Shown here in pieces: positions 1-11,964 of a DNA stretch of 64,000 nucleotides (the first letter of the stretch is position 1; each line of letters begins with the position of its first letter). The notes beneath the pieces were generated by a model. The model searched no databases. It was not told the DNA's origin and saw only the letters and a list, made by a program, of their open reading frames with translations. The stretch covers positions 2,956,001-3,020,000 of the forward strand of contig OV050033.1 of the NCBI GenBank assembly GCA_920105625.2, in the 5' to 3' direction. Origin of the DNA: Clusia tigrina. Lineage: Eukaryota; Arthropoda; Insecta; Diptera; Clusiidae. A program made the position numbers and the translations under genes.

Positions 1-3000
1 GCAAAATAATCTCAAGGACTTATTATTCAGAAGCTTAAAGTAGATTTTCTGCTGAATTCTACTGCTCTGCAGAGATGCTTCCCCTGGAACGTCGTTGACG
101 ACCACTTCAGATCCCATAAAGAATTACTGATTCTTTTCAGAAGTTCAAATTAGCTGGAAATACACAAACTATCGATTTTGATTGCTTGCATGTCGAATGC
201 AATCATTGGACATGCAACGGGCAACGGTCACGGCCAGACGCCCACCTTTGACACTCGGTAGTGGGACAAGTGGAAGAATCAAGCATACTCGTGCAATATT
301 TCAATTTGACACCTCTGCTGGCGGCGAATGTGTAAGGAAGCGCACCGCTACCCGTGAACGCACCACATCTCTCCACTTGCAAGTGCTCAAATTCAGAGCA
401 GCACGCAACAGAATCAATTAAAGAACGTGTTTTTAATTGTTCAATGCAATAATTAAATTTCACAAAATTTAAATTGAAATGTTCAATTCTTTTCTTTTTG
501 AACTGAAGGGGCAGAATAAAAAATGTGTATAAAATTTGGTTGAGCGTTCCAAAGTCCCAATTAAACTACCTAAACAACTACCAATTTAGGTTTATTGTTC
601 TATTTTGTTACTTTTGTGAATGTGCTGCTTTGAAGTATGAGGTGAAGTTCAATTTGGCAGATGGATTTAACTAGCTACCTGTCAAGGGTCAGGAAAAAAC
701 CCAACTTCTACAGCCATTAGAATAGCTGATGGTGTTAGTTTATAGGTGTAGATAGTATAGTACTACTGTCTGCAGATAAGTTGTTGACTGAATTCTGTCG
801 AACTCATGCAGAAACTAATGCGGACGAAGTGGAAAAATCTAAATCAGAACGAAAAATGGAATATATTATCTTTCCATAGAAATGCGTTTCGCACAAATCA
901 AAGATGCACCTGGTTTCTGCAGGGCTATTTTTTAAATCTTTACCTAATTAGTTGTATATAGGTATGTGCATCTGGAACCAAATACTCTCTATAACTCTTT
1001 ATAGAGAGTACTTGGTGGAACTCTGTGTGCCTTGCAGTTAAAAAGAGTCTATCATTAAATTTCATCCACAACTCAACTGTTGAATTTCCACTTTTTTTAC
1101 CTTTTTATGGGAAATATTATAACATTCTCCAGTGTCTGGAAGTATTATAACTTCTTTGTACTCATGACTCTTCCACCCAACCTAACCTAGTACAATAGTG
1201 GTTTCTATTTGGTCTACTAACATTTTTCCGTGTGCGTGCCCAGTATACTGAATCGGTTAAGTGACGAAGACGGTGGAATTTATGAGCTCCTCGATTTGGT
1301 CTCCTGATTCTAAAATCGAAGGTCTCAATATTAATAAAAACTACAAACTATGATTACTGAGTGCGATTGAAATGCAGTCGATTCAGCAATTTTCAATTCT
1401 ATTTCCAAGTGCACGGCTCTGATAAGCGGATGGGTTAACTGCAAGTTGCATCTTATCGGCATTTGGAATCCGTAATAAATTCGCAAATTATAGTTCGGCT
1501 CTATTTGCACTGCGAAGCGATTAATCGGTGTTCATGTAATCAGCACAAATTCCTACTATAAACTTGTACATTATATAATAGATGTCATATGGTCAGCTAC
1601 GGTCATACTGGATCATTTTCGCGGCTATATCGCCAGCAATATTGGATATGAAGTTAACTCTCACATTACTAGCAAAAAAAGATATATATTTGTGGAAATA
1701 ATGAGACCACCTCACAGAAGCTTTTGTAGAATCTATGCAATTCTACGGCCATTCCAAGACAAAAAAAGGGATAACTATTCATATTCAACTAGAACTTCTT
1801 ATTATTCTGGTCGAAATTGATGATACCATCCGGTATTACAATATTGACTTATCGGTCTTAATTATGTGGAGTCCCCTTTTAACCCCTAAACAACAATTAT
1901 TATTTAAGTCAATGCGTTGAGATTTTAACCCACATGGTTTTTGTTTATCATCGGGACTATAAGAATAGAACAAAAGTTTTCTGAGGTATACCCTAGAACA
2001 CACAAATTTAAATTTGAGTTCCAATCCATTAAAACGTCTTAGTATCCAGACTACTGGACGGATAAAGACGATTTATAGAAACTCATTTAAAATGGACTTA
2101 TAAATTCATCAAAGTCCTGAGAACAAATTTTTCGCAATTTCAAAACTTTCTCCACACTTTGAAACCGCTCAAGCACACATCAAACCAAGAATCCTTTAAG
2201 GAACCGAAAGAACTAAATTTCTCTACAATAGAGACTCCTAGATAATTCTTCTACCTCAGCGGAAATCCTCTTTATAAAGGAATTCTGAGGCAAGTTTACC
2301 TATTTAAATACTCGCACCAGAGTAGAACTACGGGTTGTGCATTTAAAAACTTCGGTTGCCAGGGTAGCAGATAAATACTTTGGACCTCTCCGTTACATAC
2401 ACTAAATCCATACATACATATGTGTATATAAAGTTTCAGTCGATTATTCGGCGGTGCAACATGTCGATTGAATTTCCGTGACGACACTGAAGTGGATTCT
2501 TCGGATTCCACAATTATCAAATTATATTATAATAATTAACATTTTCTGTGATTTCTGCTGACAACAGGAATTGGAGACAATTCAGCGACAATATGCACTG
2601 CACTCCCCATTTTAGAGACAAATATGTATTAAGTTTATATACATATATTATTTTTACAAAAACTTATTGGCTTTTTTAATGATGTCAAAACTGTTTCATA
2701 TATAATATGGACATGCATATATATGTATATATATTCTCAATTTTGTTGAAGCAATAAAATATTATGTTGAATAGGAAGACGCTGGTATATATGTTGATAC
2801 TAGTGTTGAATTGAATGAATTTTATATATTTCAATGGACCACGTTTTCATGTTCATCTCCACTTTTATTCTTCTGCTTTATTCTTTCTTAGTATCACATC
2901 AAGGTATAAAAATAATAGGGCTCTTTTTGTTAATCGAACTGAAAGCCCTGCCAGCTAGGCTAGTACAACTCAAATTTTTGTTTAATATGAATTTATTTAT

Positions 3001-4614
3001 ATTATTCATTCTGTATAATAAAAAAATAAATAAATAAATACAAATATTCGAGATAAAAACTTGCAATGTTTGATTCCCTCGAGACACTCTTTTGGATACT
3101 TTGGGAAAGTAGAAGTCACTTTATTCGCACCTGAAACAATTTAGAGGCTTCTTCAGCTTAGAAATAAAGACTATAAGTCATGAATATTTTGTATGTGAAT
3201 AACTTCAGCGTCGGAGAACCATTTCTGATCTATCAGAGATGTTGAAGTTCGGTCTTCTACACATATTTAAGTTTCTTCAGCATGCTTCATGCCGAGTAAT
3301 GAGTCTGGAGACCCTATACGGAACCTCTTAAATAACCGACAAAATTTGGTTCACAATTTACGAGTAATATGCCAAACCAACGTCTACGTAGAATACGATA
3401 TCTGAGGTTCGCTCACGACCAAATGTAGCTTTTGTTCCAGCCAAATGTTTATATACACATATGTATGTATATGTAAGGGGATGGATATGACAGACTTCAT
3501 ACCATTAATAAGTGAAATTCAACTTAAATTGTGCATGTGTGCATGTGTGAGTCGTCTGTTCCCGTTTGATTGCAACTCGAGTGCATTTGCCAAATTTTTT
3601 GTTTACACTACAAATTGAACAAGATATGTTTAAAATTGTTTATTATTGTAATGGGGAGAATACATATAATAATAATACTAATAATAATTGAATGTCATTA
3701 CTACTGCAATTGTGAAATCTGAACTTGTGGTGTTGAAAACTGAACTTGCTCTCAAATTTCAAAGATGCAAATATGCAAATGTGTGTATGTATGCATGGCT
3801 GAAAGATATGCTCAGTGGTCAAACTGAGCCAATAGTTTTTGAAAAACCGTCATGGGTGCAATGACTTCCAGAATCCACTATACAAGAACATTGATTTCGA
3901 GTGAAAATAGACTTTGTGGCACCTATAACGCATACTTTTAGTAGGATAATTTTATTGTGACGGATTAGTTTATAATCACACAAAAGTGGAATTAGAAAAT
4001 GAGCCACCAAGAAACATACATACTTATGTACATATGTATGTATGTATATGTAAGTATGAAATTTACACCAGAATAAAAATATGTACCGAGCATAGTCTAA
4101 TAAATTCTACTTTCGGAATCGTTTTCTCTTCTAGTCGAACGCCTCAGATGCTAGTACCAAAGAGTATACATATGTATATATGTATGTATAGAGCTCGCAT
4201 AAAGAACGAAGTTGTTGTTGTAAAAATTTTGTACGAGGAGTTTTCTAGTAAACCCCTTTTTCATAATATATAACATTAACACACTCATTCCATCTCGCTT
4301 CTCCTTGCCGCTCACCGATTTTTGTGAAATCGCCCCCAGTTCCATTACACAAAATTTTGAGTGGTCAATCTCTACAATCATTTATGGTGCAAGGTATCAT
4401 AATAATAATATTATAAAAATAATAATTATGAAAATAATGAAAAAAATTGTTATAATAAAAATATGTAGCTGCAAATACGCGTTCCGGGTCTTAGAAAAGT
4501 ATCATTTGATGTAGAATCACTGAGAAGGAAGCACACGTCCATTCGTACTACATACACACACATTTACAAAATATAAAAAAATATATATTTTTGTTTGTTA
4601 ATAATGATGATTGT
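1..4614. other. AT-rich intergenic DNA, no gene seen
   Basis: No open frame longer than about 95 codons occurs here and none resembles a known domain. The DNA is AT-rich and carries dispersed CATATGTA/GTAT microsatellites (near 2410, 3455, 4025 and 4165) and a short A/T repeat near 3020. A small perfect-looking hairpin at 978-1015 is listed separately. A fragment near 4383-4415 (ATGGTGCAAGGTAT followed by AAT triplets) resembles the 3' end of the SINE family described at 22311-22490. Confidence 0.6.
978..1015. repeat. 17-bp inverted repeat hairpin
   Basis: The arms 978-994 and 999-1015 are complementary with a single G-T mismatch (core TACTCTCTATAA), and the loop is only 4 nt. The sequence shows the hairpin directly. 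It is too short for a standard microRNA precursor, and no function is inferred. Confidence 0.5.
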
Positions 4615-4732
4615 AACAAAAACAAATAAATAACTATATCCAGTCTGGGGTAGGACAGGAACCAGACGTATACTTATACTGCGTCCTGTCCTATCCCAGA
4701 CTGGATTTAGTTATTCAATATTTGTTTTTGTT
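4615..4732. ncRNA. Candidate microRNA-type hairpin (or foldback element), 118 nt
   Basis: The arms pair along almost the whole segment. The inner stem 4640-4660 pairs with 4684-4704, with one G-U wobble and no bulge (core CCAGTCTGGG with CCCAGACTGG, then TAGGACAGGA). The outer stem 4615-4639 pairs with 4705-4732 with one mismatch and one 3-nt bulge. The terminal loop is about 23 nt. The inner stem is GC-rich while the outer stem and surroundings are AT-rich, as expected if a mature duplex of about 21-22 nt lies there. The family is not one I recognise, so this is a structural prediction. Because the hairpin is symmetric, the strand is uncertain. A small foldback transposon is the main alternative. 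Confidence 0.4.
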
Positions 4733-7700
4733 CACACACATTATTAAATAAAAATTTTTTGGAAATTCTCATTTTTAATTTGTTATTTCACACATGAAAA
4801 AAGTATAATTTTTGATGTGTTTATCAACTGAATTAAAAGTTCCCCGCAAATACTTTTGAATTGCGCGATGAATATATGTAAAAAAATGAATTAATTAAAC
4901 AAAGGTGAATAATATTTTAGAAATATTTCACGTATCAAATGTGAATGTAAAATGTTTAATAAAAACAATGCATTTGTGCACATACTCACCAAAACATCAC
5001 TCTCCAATGCATATTCACACACACTCAACTCAAAAAAACCACTCTCCTAATCTTTCTCCTCGCAGTGCATGTAAAAAGAAACAATTGTTGCATCCCTAAC
5101 GGATTTACACTATTCAGCGCTTTCGCACTGAAACTAATGTTTAATACAATAATACCAACAACAACAGGAACAACACCATCAGCAAACTACTGCACGTGAA
5201 AGGGCAACCCACTGTAAAGAATACATGTGTGCATATGTATGGATGCGTGTATATGAGTGTTTGAAATTAATCTGCTTAAATTCTCTCTCGTAATGATGAA
5301 CTTTTTTATGCAGTGTGGGTCACTTCTTTCTGCTCGCTCTCTGGTCAAAGGCTGAATTTAATATTACAGTTGTGTACATTGACATTTGCATGCAAGCATG
5401 TGTGTATAAACAGAGCTTTTTGCATACATATGTATGTATGTATGTATGTATGTCTAAAGAATTTACAGAATTTATTTGCAAATACATTAATTAAAATGAA
5501 ACCTTTGCAAATTATTATTTTTGTTTATCATACAATTACGTATGAAAACGTATGAGTTGATATTAACTTTCAAACATTTTATTCGATTTTACATGAAAAA
5601 TTAGTAGCTTAAATTTTGTATGCAAACATAGTCAAACCCCTCTTTAACTCAAACTTAAAATTTTTCTTGAATTATTTGAATGGAATGACTGGAGAATATT
5701 ATTCCAAGTAATAATAACGTCCTGCAAAATATTCACTTTTATTTTTATAACACATTTCACACCTTTTAACATTGTTTACTATAAATCATTATTATACAAA
5801 ATAAACAACATACTTGTACACTAAATTAGTAAACGATCAGTGACTGAACACAAATTATTGTAAATATTTTCTTGAAGTTTTTTATAATTGGATCGTTTTG
5901 ATATTTCGAATTGGTAAACTTCAAGAGCATAAAGAAATAGCAGGATTCGAATTTACTATAAGGATAAGTGCTGACTGTCTATTCTATCAGAGATCTGACA
6001 TCGCAGTCTTTTGTACAATATTAAAAGAGGTTTAAAAGCCGGATTCTAAAAAGATTATTTTATTCTAGTGTAAAAGTGAACACAAACATTCAGGATGCTT
6101 TGTTATTGCTTTGTACAAAAATTTTCAAGCTGCAGACCATAGCAACCACAGGTTTCTTAACTAGGCTTATAATTTTTGAATTGTAAGCTTCAATTTGTAA
6201 TAATAATAATACTTTGTACAAAATCGTAATTAGGAAGTTACAATTATAATATACGCAATAACTAATCATATCTAATACTTTGTCGAGGACTATCCCAGTT
6301 TTTGAATTCTTAGTGTCTGTTTAATAAAACCTGATCCTAAACAATTTTATAAAAACCCAAACAAAAACATCCGACAAAATGTGGATGTTTTTGCTCGTGT
6401 ACACGAGCTGCATAAAAATTTAAATAATTACATAGTACTACAATATAATCTGCTGGAGAAGTAATTGTTTTTTTTCAAATATTTCGCCCTTTATTGTGGA
6501 GAGTGTCGTTTTGTGGTCGTTGGAATAGTTACAATTTCGAAACAACTACGTCATCATCATAACTCCTCACTCCATAGCGTCAGGCATATGCTCCATTTAC
6601 TGCTTAAGGATGTTGCACAGCCAGCGACAGACTTAAAAATAACGACGTAGAATATTTACAATAATTTGTGAGGGGATCGTTTAATAATTTCTATAAAACA
6701 ACTCAGCTATGTTTCCTAATTACCAGTGAAAAGGACACAAAATTCAGATATACTTACATGACTGCCTGTTGGAATGTGGTATGCCAAAGCGCGTGAATAT
6801 GTCCGTCCCAAAATCTGTGGAGTTTATTTAATTTTACACTCGTTTAAAAATTCCAAAAAATATTAAGCAACTGCAAAATTTCAATGTGCGAGCAGCACAA
6901 TAAAATGCGTATTTCCTTGCAATTTGATCTGGTTTGATTCCTTAAAAAGTATAAAAGAAAACACTCACGAAAAAACGTAAATTTTAACTGTGTTCCTCTT
7001 GTTGATTGAGGTCCGTGAGGATTGGAACAATCTACGCGCGTGTAACGCTTGATAACGACTGCGTTCGAATTGTTTAATATGACAAATGTTTGAGGCAAAT
7101 TTGTGTACTCGTGCGCCGCTCATCCATGCACCACAACCACCACCATTACCATTTGTTCGAGCGCTTTGCGGTACTGTTTCTAATGCAAATGTTTTTAATT
7201 TGTTGGCTTGTAATTGTTGTTGTTGTTTATGGCGGTGCTGTAATGCTAGCCTGTAGTCCGGTCAGTCGGTGCACAAAGCAACACAATACAACATATTTGT
7301 ATGATGTTGCGTATCAGAATTTGGAAGTGAGTTTGTGCAACATGTTTCCTGTCAAATTACAACAAACAATTATTTTCAATGCGCTTCAAATTGTAGATTA
7401 ATTAAAAAAGTTATATAATAGACAAATTAAGGTTCAATTGCTGTACGAATTACCGGCCCACAGATGGTTCGGTGTATTCCCTTAGTTGCACACTACTCCC
7501 CTTTTGAGAATCTTAAAAAAAACCGTCTCAGAATAGCATACAAAATAATGCAAGGAACGCTGTAGAAGTTGATCAGGGAATTCATAAATGGCATAAAAAA
7601 AATGTTATGATATAAAAATATAAATTAAATATTAAAAAAATTATTAGTTTTATAACCGAGTTCATTGACAAATATTCTGAATGACAAATAGTCTACGATT

Positions 7701-9479
7701 TATTTAAATGACAGATTTAGAAAATTGCCCTGGAGATGGCTTCCGGAGGAAACCGAAATATCGGAAAATTAATTTTCAATAAATACAAAGTTTTTAAAAC
7801 TCAAACCTAAACTGTTTAACTGGTAAAACACTAACCATTAAATTTCATCCGGAAATCGATAATTGATTAACATAATTTAAAAAAAGTAAAGTATCCCTTA
7901 AAAATTTTAAATAAATAATAAACAGCAATGCATAATATTGTATAATTTTATAAATTTTATAAGAGCACAAAAAAAATTTCTATTAAAGAAACACCAACAA
8001 AATTATAGAAACAAGTTTATTTAAAAAATGCAATTTACAATTTTATTTCAAAAAATTTTAAATTCAAAATGTTATTTTTAAAAAATAAATCAAATAACAA
8101 AGGGATACATAAAAAATGGATCTTATTATAAAATATAAAAACAGAATAAAGTAATAAACAAAAAACAACCCAACAAAAAATCATATGAAATCAGAAAACG
8201 AAAAAATTAAAAACCAAACCTAAAAGAATTAATTTTATAAAAATAAAATATTAGTAAAAAATAAATTTCTATATAATAATTAATTCTATATAGTACTCAT
8301 TCCCCCAACACCTTGCACTCATAATTAATTATGGTGTAAGGAATAATATAATAATAATAATAATAAATAATAGTTAATTTCAAAATTCAAAAAATAGTTT
8401 GTAATCCTATTCCACACACAGTTCAAACGAGAACCAACATGTTGCATGTTCGTTTCAAACAGTTACAACAAATTTTGCATGTTACATACGGAAACGTTAA
8501 ATTTGCATTTATAAATGTAAATTCAGGCAAAATTATTTAAGCTTCCACTGATTCGTTGATCCAGAGTAAATCAGCGCCTTCAGGTTCTCTCAATAAATGA
8601 GAGCGAAGCAGGAAGGAGTGGAAGCGTGGCGTGGACCGTGTGTGGAATGTGGAGCAGTTGCGTTATCAGAATAAAACCGCCGATTAAGCGTCACGTTAAT
8701 AAACAGCGAAATGCATTTGAATATGGTTTTGTGCATTAAATTATTGAAACACGAGTGAAATGCAGTCAATGCTGAGCTGATAATGACGTCTGTGACAATG
8801 ATACTGCCATGTAAAAACGGAAAATAAAAACATAATTAATAATAATTACGACAATACTTATCAAGTTAATCAAATACAAGGAAGCCGGCGGACTTTGTGT
8901 AAACATTTCTCACCGGGATCAAGAGGGCCACTATAGGAGTGGCAGAATCCAGACACACGCTCCCATTTTTTCCTTCACCATGAAAGTCACATTCGGAAAC
9001 AATTTAAGATGCAGTACCACAGCTTTCTTCTTCGTCGATCTGTACGAGTACTACGCATATAATTATCCATCATACGAATAGAATCCAGTATTTGGGCACC
9101 ATCTCGAAAAGATTTCAAATGACTTGATAATTGAGACTGGATGTTCTGGGTCCACATTAATCACCATGATGGTTTTGGTAAGTGAAAATGGCAGCGAAAA
9201 CTGTGTCCAGCGAACCATCCAGAGCCTTCAATAAAATTTAGGATCTCATTATCAAGAATATCCACCAACACCATAGAAGGGCTACTCACCAAGAAGAGTC
9301 ATTCGCCCCTTACTGAATGCGGTTCATATACAAAGGAGGTGCAAGATAATCTTCGTTTCTTCCACATCCTCCCCGCAGATTCTATGTCTTACGACAGGAT
9401 GTGAACTGCGGTTCTTCTTTCATGAGTTCCGAATCAGACTGTGCCCACTTATTACCCAAACCAACGTTCTAAACGCCAT
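4733..9479. other. AT-rich intergenic DNA, no convincing gene
   Basis: Small open frames occur (for example 7090-7401 plus, about 100 codons, His/Val-rich), but none has a recognisable domain or splice-supported extension. A GTAT microsatellite lies near 5427-5453. The stretch 7600-8280 is extremely A/T-rich. A SINE 3' fragment at 8298-8375 is listed separately. Confidence 0.55.
8298..8375 (+). mobile_element. SINE 3' end with AAT tail
   Basis: The segment matches, on the opposite strand, the 3' end of the SINE copy at 22311-22490. Shared features are a CCCCAACACCTTGCA-like stretch, CATAATTAATTATGG, then TGTAAGGAAT. It ends in an (AAT)n tract of about seven triplets, a usual SINE/LINE tail. 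The head is missing, so this is a 5'-truncated copy. The family assignment rests only on copies in this window. Confidence 0.45.
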
Positions 9480-9785
9480 TCAAGATGGAATGAGCAGTCT
9501 AGGCAATTTTGAGCATCGTGGTGAAGTTAACACGAGTAACTCAGTTGATTGTGGTTTTATATACAGTCCCAAGAGTCCTGACAATTTATGCATACCAAAT
9601 CTATTTACTATAAGTGAATTTCTAAAGGTCCTCGAGACAGCTACAGCATCATTGTCAGCGTATGCAACGACTTTGCACCCTAACTGCTCCCTGAATGAAA
9701 CCATGTTGTTTACAGATAAGTTCCGAAGAAGAGGGCATATATCACCACCATGAGGAATACCTCTTCTGACACCTGAGGATTGCAA
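9480..9785 (-). pseudogene. Non-LTR retrotransposon reverse transcriptase relic
   Basis: The minus-strand frame contains two adjacent reverse-transcriptase landmarks in the right order: GVRRGIPHGGDICPLL (the family form is close to G-PQGG-LSPLLWN) and about 30 residues later VVAYADNDAV. The second is the catalytic YADD box with its second Asp changed to Asn. It continues into a segment resembling the GL-P-KTEL motif that follows YADD in Jockey/I/R1-type elements. Only about 100 codons survive, flanked by stops and directly adjoined by a minisatellite. The Asp-to-Asn change and truncation show that it is dead. The clade cannot be fixed from this piece. Confidence 0.65.
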
Positions 9786-9807
9786 CAGGTATTCCTATGA
9801 ATTAGCC

Positions 9808-10090
9808 ACCAAAAGACCCAAGCACTGAGAGACCTAAGCATCGAGAAACTCAAGTACTGAGAGACCCAATCACTGAGAGACCCAAGCCTCGAGAAACCCA
9901 AGTACTGAGAGATCCAATCACTGAGTGACCCAATCACTGAGAGACCCAAGCACCGAGAAACCCAAGTACTGAGAGATCCAATCGCTGAGTGACCCAAGCA
10001 CTGAGAGACCCAAGCACCGAGAAACTCAAGAACTGAGAGACCCAATCGCTGAGAGGCCCAAGCATCGAGACCCAAGCACCGAGAGGACAA
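9808..10090. repeat. 15-bp minisatellite, about 19 units
   Basis: Head-to-tail degenerate copies of a 15-bp unit close to CCAATCACTGAGAGA / CCAAGCACTGAGAGA run through the segment. Because 15 is divisible by 3, the minus strand stays open and reads as a five-residue repeat rich in Ser, Leu and Gly/Trp. That frame extends seamlessly out of the retrotransposon relic and is not evidence of a gene. Confidence 0.85.
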
Positions 10091-10215
10091 AATGAGCAAC
10101 AAATGGGATTGAAATCTCTTGGCTTTTCATGGGACATCTTTCTCACTTTCGTTGACGAAGTAATGTAGATGAGGTTCAGACATCCCTTGTATTGTTCTTG
10201 ATTGCTCTCAACCAT

Positions 10216-11938
10216 CTTAAATTCAGGAAGATAAGTGATATTTTTCCTATTTCTGTGCCTGCTTTATATCCATTTACATCCATTTCTCTCAAAGAGTCAA
10301 ATGACTTCTCCACCACCGATCGTTCCACCATAATAGTAAGAGTGTCCTTTTTACTTTCTATTCTTTCTAAGTCTTCAATAGTAGCAGCGGAGTGTTCTCA
10401 TGTTATTTGCTACACCGCCACTGCTCCTATTCACAGCTGCACCTACGTGTGTCCCAGCGGTTGGTGCTTTTCTTTGCGCCAATTCATCAAATGTTTTCCA
10501 GTTCATTGGCCTCGACTTTAGCAATTGTATGGAATACAATCACTGAATTAAATGACTTGCTTACAGGAAATTGCTATTTTCCCCAGACTCCCTGGCAACA
10601 GGACTCAGATAAGTAGCGTTGTTTTCAGTTGCCCATATTTCTGCAGCGTCATAGCTGTCTACTTAGATAGTACGTGTGTGTGACGTCACGCCTCTACAAC
10701 TGTAAGCAGAGGCTAATCAACTTGCCACCGACCGCTATCTTGCATACAAGGCACTTCAGGGTATCCATTATTATCTGCTCCAAGTTGCGTTTCCATTATT
10801 CAATTGAATATTTGCATAAACAATTTTCAACACGTGGGCATATTTTCGACACCACCACCACCACTACATACGTCTGCTCTGCTCCAATGGATGCAAGCCG
10901 GACATGCGGGCATACGTATGCAAATTAGTGCAAATGTGCGGCGTAAATATAGAATGATGACTGCTGCTTATTTCTTTATTGGATTATACAGAGCATTAGT
11001 GAGGATTAGCTTCAGTATGAGACACAAATGGGCACTTCAAATGGGAATCGCATTTTGTCCAATTGCCCAGAAGGAGAATAGGAAAACTAACGGCAGTGTG
11101 GGCTGAAAGAAAATACGCTTGAAAACCGCTGAGAATTCAGACGCTAATTCAATTTGCTTACTTGACTTAAGTGTGGGAAATGGATTTGGTGAAGCTATTC
11201 GGTGTCGTCATGAGATTTGCCTTCAAGCATAGTAATTAATTCCTATGGTTCCGCGGGGCCACGTACTTATTCCAACAAAAAGCCCCGCGATTTTTTCTTA
11301 CTTCGCATTCAAGGTGAGATGGACTGGAGGAGACCTTCACGTGAGTGAATAGGATTGCTTCCGTATCTCATACCCTACAGTTGGTTGTTATATTTCTGAA
11401 ACTCTTCTAAGGCGCTGCTCAGTCCCTTGCTGTGGCTAAGGTGAACGAATCCTACGCTTCATGCCTAAGCTTGCTAGGCACATAATTGCTCGGTTACAAT
11501 GTCCTTGCAATATACATTAAAATGATCTCCAATTTGCGGTAATAAATATTTTTTTTACACATATATTCACAACTTAAAAACTTAAAATCTAAAAATATTG
11601 CAAGGATTTGGAATGCATTTCTTTCAATATGAATGTATATAAATATTTGTTATCCTTATTTGGGGCTGGGTTAAATTCTCTTTGCGGGACATTTACAATA
11701 GATCTATGTATAAGCATATATGTATATAAATAGTGAATGTTGATGTGGCAAGTGCGCTTGGTTTGCTATAATAACAATTTCTAATTTCGATCATTATCAA
11801 CTATTTTGTGTATATAAACATCTCTCGAATACAATTTAGATTGCTTCTCGGTTCCGTACTAATAATAAAATTAACACTTTAAAAACGTTGTACAAAAAAC
11901 GTCCCAGAAATTAATACAAAATGTAAAATAAAGTAAAG
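10216..11938. other. Intergenic DNA 3' of WDR81, no gene supported
   Basis: Overlapping plus-strand frames of 74-109 codons (10192-11106) have no recognisable domain. On the minus strand around 10380-10510 there is a faint Gag-like run ending in RCYY before a stop, too weak to call. The stretch 11500-11938 is AT-rich and probably includes the WDR81 3' untranslated region, since the stop codon of that minus-strand gene is at 11965-11967. I saw no AATAAA signal on the minus strand. Confidence 0.5.
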
Positions 11939-11964
11939 TTATGAATTTGGTCTTGATGTCAATA

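Noticed and set aside
182..463. Overlapping 79- and 86-codon frames near the window start
   Set aside because: Opposite-strand overlap, no domain, no start context or splice continuation.
7720..7800. GGAGATGGCTTCCGGAGGAA followed by ACCGAAAT, resembling the 3' region of Penelope-like elements or a hammerhead motif
   Set aside because: Only a loose resemblance; no conserved hammerhead core with stems I-III and no associated reverse transcriptase nearby.
9710..10215. Minus-strand 93- and 130-codon repeat-peptide frames
   Set aside because: The 15-bp minisatellite keeps them open; part of one runs into the reverse-transcriptase relic.
10380..10510. Minus-strand Gag/zinc-knuckle-like run ending in RCYY
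   Set aside because: A stop interrupts at the second cysteine position, and neither a pol gene nor LTRs are present.
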